Position numbers and translations under genes: made by a program. Shown here one piece after another: positions 59,169-64,000 of a stretch of 64,000 nucleotides of DNA (its first letter is position 1; the number at the start of each line of letters is the position of its first letter). Source of the DNA: Schistosoma mansoni (Eukaryota; Platyhelminthes; Trematoda; Strigeidida; Schistosomatidae); the NCBI RefSeq assembly GCF_000237925.1, contig NW_017386026.1, positions 682,001 to 746,000 on the forward strand, given 5' to 3'. The notes under the pieces are model-generated. The model had not been told where the DNA came from. It worked only from the letters and a program-made list of their open reading frames with translations, and did no database searches.

Positions 59169-59226
59169 TTATTTAAACACATAAATATTGGTGCAAGGGG
59201 CACCAGATATATATGCGCCACACATA
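59169..59226 (-). mobile_element. About 57-bp RTE-tailed insert inside SR2, antisense
   Basis: Splits the SR2 codons for SSRDNHRGISL between AACCAT and AGAGGG. The insert is the last part of the short RTE-tailed family, reversed: TTTAAACACATAAATATTGG, GGGGCACC and TATGCGCCACACA. It interrupts the RT domain. Confidence 0.75.
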
Positions 59227-60061
59227 GAGGGATTAGTTTGACTAATACAGCATCTAAAATACTAGCCTCAACAATTACCGGATGCCTAACAAAGACTCGT
59301 GAACTGCAAACACGAGAAAATCAGACTGGCTTCAGACCTGGTCGTGGCTGTATCAACCACATATTCACTATTCGTCAGGTTTTGGAGCACAGACGTGCTT
59401 GTCGGCGCCCGACAATGATAGTTTTTCTTGACTTGGAAGCAGCATTTGACTCTGTAGACCGAGAGGTTCTGTGGCAGTGTCTGTCATTGAAATGTGTACC
59501 TCAGAAGTACATAAACCTTGGGAAGGCTCTTTACTCGAACACTACCAGTCGAGTGAGAGCTTATGGCGAACTGTCATCTTATTTTACAACCTCAAGTGGT
59601 GTCCGACAAAGCTGTCCGCTATCCCCATTTTTCTGTAACTTCATTATAGACCTATTGCTGGAAATAACGCTCTCGTCGACTGAATTTTCAGGAATTGATC
59701 TCCTACCAGGAGGTCCACTTATCGACTTAGAATACGCAGATGACATAGTCCTGTTTGGTGAAGACGCTGACAAAATGCAGAGTCTTCTGTTAGAACTGAG
59801 CAACAATGCCAGGATATTTGGGATGCGTTTCTGTCCATCTAAATGTAAATTGTTACTCCAGAACTGATCTGCGTCAACACCTGAACTAAGGATAGGGAAT
59901 GAAGTAGTCGAACGCGTCGACAACGTCACTTATCTGGGAAGTTTGATCAGCCTTAATGGGATGGTGTCTGACGAAATCTCAGCACGGATTCAAGAAGCTC
60001 GTTTAGCTTTTGCGAACTTAATGCACCTATGGCGAAGACGAGATATCCGTCTATCAATCAA

Positions 60062-60199
60062 GGGACGAGTCCTGCTTCGGTTTGGGCACCCGGGCAGTAT
60101 CACAGTCCTCACACAAACCTCATTTGATTTGTGTGGCGCATATATATTTGGTGCCCACTTGTACCAATATTTATGTGTTCAAATAAATAGGGGACGAGT
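60062..60199 (+). mobile_element. 120-bp RTE-tailed SINE inside SR2 with 9-bp target duplication
   Basis: GGGACGAGT at 60062-60070 and 60191-60199 flanks the insert 60071-60190. It equals the last 120 bases of the 419-bp SINE type, with GGGCACC/GGTGCCC enclosing ACACAAA/TTTGTGT and then the tail GTACCAATATTTATGTGTTC-AAATAAATA. It sits in the SR2 C-terminal coding region without a stop of its own, so the host frame reads through it. Confidence 0.9.
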
Positions 60200-60905
60200 A
60201 TACTGTACAGCAGTTCGCTCTGTTCTACTTTACGGCTGTGAAACGTGGTCATTAATAGTAGAAGATACTCGTAAGTTATCAGTATTTGACCACAGATGCC
60301 TTAGAAATATGACTCGCATCTGCTGGGATCACCGGGTAAGTAATAGTGAGGTTAGACACGGGGTATTAAGGAATGATGGTAATTTAGTTGATGAGGTCAC
60401 GAATCTTCATCGACTGAGATGGTTGGGCCATGTGGTACGTATGCCTGAACACCGATTACCACGACGCGCAATGCTGACTAGTATTGGCGATGGTTGGAAG
60501 AGAGTTCGGGGCGGCCAAGCCAAAACGTGGCATCAGTCCTTGAAGTCACTAACTTCTGGTTTGAGCCATGTGAGTAGATGCAGACTACTTGTTTGGGGTC
60601 CGCGTGACTATCGTAACTAATGGTTGGAAACTCTGGGTGACATGGCTCAAAATCGATCACAATGGCGTGGGTGCATATACTCTTTGTTTTCTCTCAAAGC
60701 ATGAGATTAAAATTACTTTATATCTTTCTACGAACTAATTCTTTCTCCCTGTATCATATCTTTATTTGATATATTACTACGATTGAAGTAACTGCTTCTA
60801 TGAATTCGGTGTTCATCTTGTTGTGCTAATGAGGTATGGCAACTTGGACCGATGCATATATGAGCCTGGTCCTACGTTATAGCTGACTGACTATAACTAT
60901 CTGAC

Positions 60906-61973
60906 AAACGTGCTTACACGTTCCTATTATTTATATCGAGTCATGGATTTCAGGACATCCTAAGTATTGCCTCGATAGGCTGTCAAAAATGCAAGTTATT
61001 CAGGAGCTGTTTCAAAACTTATGTACTAATCACTCTACCACACCAAGATTATGATTTACAACATCCACACAGAGGAATCGTTTTGGATTAGTTGAAGTCC
61101 TGAACACTGGGGAAGTTTTAATATTCCAGCGGTTCTATTCCTCATTGGGAATGCAGTTTGTCCAGTCTCATCATCCCATGATCCGCTCCTAGTTTTGAAT
61201 ATTTAGTCGGTCGCCATTACTACCTTCACGTCCCATGACTTGTTATTCATCAAGTGAACAATTATCTACCATATCTAATTGTAATTCCTACGATTCATCG
61301 ATTTTAGATCGTTCTGCAACTTTTTCGAGATCCAGAATGCTGACGTAATACTCACTTTAATTTCCAATGTATTAATGTGTGTTAAATAACTAAGGACGTT
61401 TTACACCTTTGCCAAGTGATATTGCGGGAATGGAGATTTCCACTTAACAGCCTTCAGATTTTGCACCTAAAATGTCTGGATACTACTAACAACTACATGT
61501 AGTCGGTAAAAATTTTTGACATGAATTTACATGTAAATAATTATTTGCACGGTTTGGCGTAATTGCGTGCATCACGAGATAAAATGACAGTTTTGTCACA
61601 TCAAGTATAAATAATAGTAATATAAAAGATAGAGCTTATTAAGATTTTCAGTTGAGGTATAAAATGCGACCAATGATGTCTTTCGTTATTTTGTTCAATA
61701 CCTTCCCTTTTGTGGTGAACAGATCGGGAAACTACTGCCTTCAATGACTGAACTATGTCTTACAGCGTCAAGAGTTAATGAGTCCTATCTCAAGAACGAT
61801 TTGAAACATAACCCTGCAATCTGACTTCAGTGTTTGAAAATGTGTTATTTTTTTTATGGAGTTAACATCTGAGCTGTTCGTTGAGCAATGTCTTTTGCAA
61901 TGAATATATTAATAATTAACTTTATTTCCAATAGACCTGTGTTGGCTTTCATTTCCCATCTTCAGCTTCTGAA
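60906..61973. other. Intergenic stretch, nothing recognised
   Basis: About 1.07 kb after the SR2 target duplication. No family motif was found. Confidence 0.4.
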
Positions 61974-62009
61974 ATGAGTGAGAAAATCGACTTATTAAGG
62001 GCTTCACGG

Positions 62010-64000
62010 TATGTTATCACTTGGGAAACCGATTGCTTATCAGTTTCAATACTCAAGACTGTTCAAACAATAACTTCTAGCCTGCAATCCTTTGACGGGT
62101 TACCTCGCCTATGAGTATTCGTAAAACAACTACCTCAGCTTCTAATTGAGATGCTTTTAGTATGAATCTAATCTAAACTGTTGTAAGTGGCTTATGAGAT
62201 TTTTATCGTCACAGTAATTCGAAGCAAAACATTTTCGTATAATGTTAATCAATTTAAAGGAATATTAGATTTTATCTGTTTATCAGTCTCGTAGTCGAAA
62301 TTGTTGTGTTGCCAAGGTCGTATAGTAATGTGTATCAGCAACAAGAATCCAACTCCAAAATTGCAAAATAACTTCATGGTATGCTTTCTTGTACTCTTCT
62401 GTGCACATCACTTAGAAAACTGGACTATATAATATACTCTTATAAAATTTAGTTGTGTGAGATATTAAACTAGTGTAAGCGTGACTCAGAAACCTCAATT
62501 GGCAATATTTGAGATGAACTCATGATGTCTTAATTAGAAGGCTAACCAATTTCAATCATTTATGATAACTGCTCAGGAATGTATGACTTACATTTCACTG
62601 ATCTCATTGATTATGCCAAACAAGTCAATACATCAGTCTTTCAGTAATCTGTTCTAATAGGATTTTCTGAAATGTCCCCACTCTTCCGAGAAAGGAAAAT
62701 CATTCAAATAACTTATTTTGAATCCTAATAACTTTAGTGTTTGTATGAGACAAGTCGACACTTGACTCCTTTTTTAGTTAGGTAACTATAACTTTTCCAA
62801 ATGTCGTTTTTTTCATATCAAGTGGTCAAACTGATATCAATGGATGTATGTTTACATTCCTCTACTCAGTAATACAAGTTAGGGAGGAAATTCACATTAT
62901 AAGCACTAAATAGCGGCTCAAAATATGTATTAGAATTGCAGCGAAGTTAGCAACTGTGATTCACTGATTTTACGGAAGCATAGTACATATATTTAACAAT
63001 GTTTTACTTAGTTTTTGTCCCTTACAGAGAGAACTGTATGTGAAAGCTATCGTTAGCACTAAGTCTTGTATCTTGTTATTTAACCACTATCGAGCGGTTG
63101 TCTTCGCTTATAACTTAGTTATCCCTACTTTAAATCCGAAGATCGTTACAAAACAAGTCACCAATAAATAGTATATTAAGATCCAATTGGATTGGTATAT
63201 GGTGCATGATAATTTCAAATGGGCTATATCTATGATAACGAAATCCTGTATGAACATTTTGTCTGCTAAGACAATGTTCTCTGTGTGAGATGTGGCAAAC
63301 TAAACTCAACCGCGTGTAAATATTCTCATCCTTCATGATATATTTCTACAACTAGTTTGTCAGTCTGTATATAAAGTGAATTCTAATTGGTCGTCACTTA
63401 GTCCTCAACCTCATCCTACATAGCGAGTGGTTAGAAAACCGGTTATTAGGATGACTCTAGTGAATAAGTTCAGTTTAATGGAATTTTCCGCAGTGAATTC
63501 CAGGAAAAAAATGACGAGTTTGGTTGTCTTTCTTCCCGAGAAACTTTTGTTTTGAATACTTGGAACTATACAAGAATACATCCAAACATAATCCGATACA
63601 TTATTATATTTCACTGCTAGTATGTGTGAAACGAGTAATCGATAGGGGTGAATGAGCCTAATGAAGAATCTCTTGAAGTGAAGGGGATAACCATCAAGGG
63701 TTTCTACTTGTTTTCATTGGGCAAATGATTGGTAATAGATAGTATGTTTTAAGCGAAATGTTGCATCAACAGTTCCAAAAGATGTCCAGTTAAATCGCAA
63801 ACTAGTCAAATCCATCGAATAAAAATCCCATATCGTATAGGGTAACTACAGTAATGTAGTTGATGCAATGTCATAAACCTTCATTTCTTTAAATAATGAG
63901 TTACAGTAAGAATATTAAAACATGCAAATTAATCCAACCGATGAAACTTTAATACAATAAAACATCCTGGGCCGTATTCCCAGTCACTAATTAATGTTTG
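62010..64000. other. Right end of window, nothing recognised
   Basis: About 2 kb of AT-rich sequence. Open frames are short and have no recognised domain. It could be an intron or intergenic DNA. Confidence 0.4.

Larger units (their letters stand above)
56835..60905 (+). mobile_element. SR2-type RTE LINE, full length with 14-bp target duplication, inactive
   Basis: TATAACTGTCTGAC at 56835-56848 and TATAACTATCTGAC at 60892-60905 flank an insert of about 4.04 kb. 5' UTR 56849-57540. Endonuclease 57550-58285 (GAFNVRTL, DVCYVSETHIQD, VLVAGDFNAQLG, TWRPPAPNQRWTQIDHI with an IDHIIISHRW end). Linker 58332-58780. RT 58870-59867 ([70 protein letters not shown]). C-terminus 59943-60700 (WLGHVVRMPEHRLPRRAM, DMAQNRSQW). 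The tail is GACT repeats at about 60880-60891. At least five frameshifts or stops break the ORF, and two small retroposons have inserted into it. Confidence 0.93.

Noticed and set aside
1-64000. CRISPR arrays, bacterial operons or phage-like gene clusters
   Set aside because: No regular short repeat-spacer pattern or densely packed gene run exists. Intron-bearing genes show this is animal DNA.

Overview
The window looks like nuclear DNA of a blood fluke (Schistosoma; the species cannot be fixed from sequence alone). The evidence is an AT-rich, intron-rich genome, several introns of only 31-37 bp, SR1/SR2/SR3-like retroposons, and tRNA-like SINEs carrying hammerhead ribozyme motifs. One 200-N scaffold gap lies at 44763-44962.

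Three conserved host genes can be rebuilt exon by exon. UBE2L3, a ubiquitin-conjugating E2, is on the + strand in four exons (5031-9461, 156 aa). ABCE1/Rli1, the Fe-S ABC ATPase of ribosome recycling, is on the - strand in eight exons (32590-19076, 604 aa) and has a 34-bp first intron. ATP6V0C, the V-ATPase proteolipid c subunit, is on the + strand in three exons (54452-54981, 153 aa) with introns of 31 and 37 bp. They are unrelated housekeeping genes and show no sign of operon organisation.

Most of the rest is transposon-derived. Positions 1-5030 hold a shrunken CR1-like LINE. The UBE2L3 introns hold an SR2 5' fragment, a 419-bp SINE with target duplications and a double hairpin. Positions 10141-14130 hold a hammerhead SINE, a near full-length SR3/Perere-3-like LINE flanked by AGAATTC, and a 3' scrap of the same family. 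ABCE1 introns hold a 5'-truncated RTE LINE, a repeat present twice, and several SINEs. Positions 32990-43730 are a transposon nest: a CR1-like LINE was split by a Ty3/Gypsy LTR element, whose left LTR was then split by an RTE LINE. Positions 44555-45235 hold two head-to-head hammerhead SINEs around the assembly gap. Positions 45236-47370 are another CR1-like LINE. Positions 47900-54102 are a decayed Ty3/Gypsy element with well-preserved LTRs, ending about 350 bp before ATP6V0C. Positions 56849-60891 are a full-length but frameshifted SR2 with a 14-bp target duplication and two smaller insertions.

The best lead for something little described is a set of short non-autonomous elements (about 57, 120, 233 and 419 bp) that share an RTE LINE tail and carry a nested stem-loop just before it. 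The second lead is the head-to-head hammerhead SINE pair at the gap. I found no new multi-gene system. All comparisons were made by eye.
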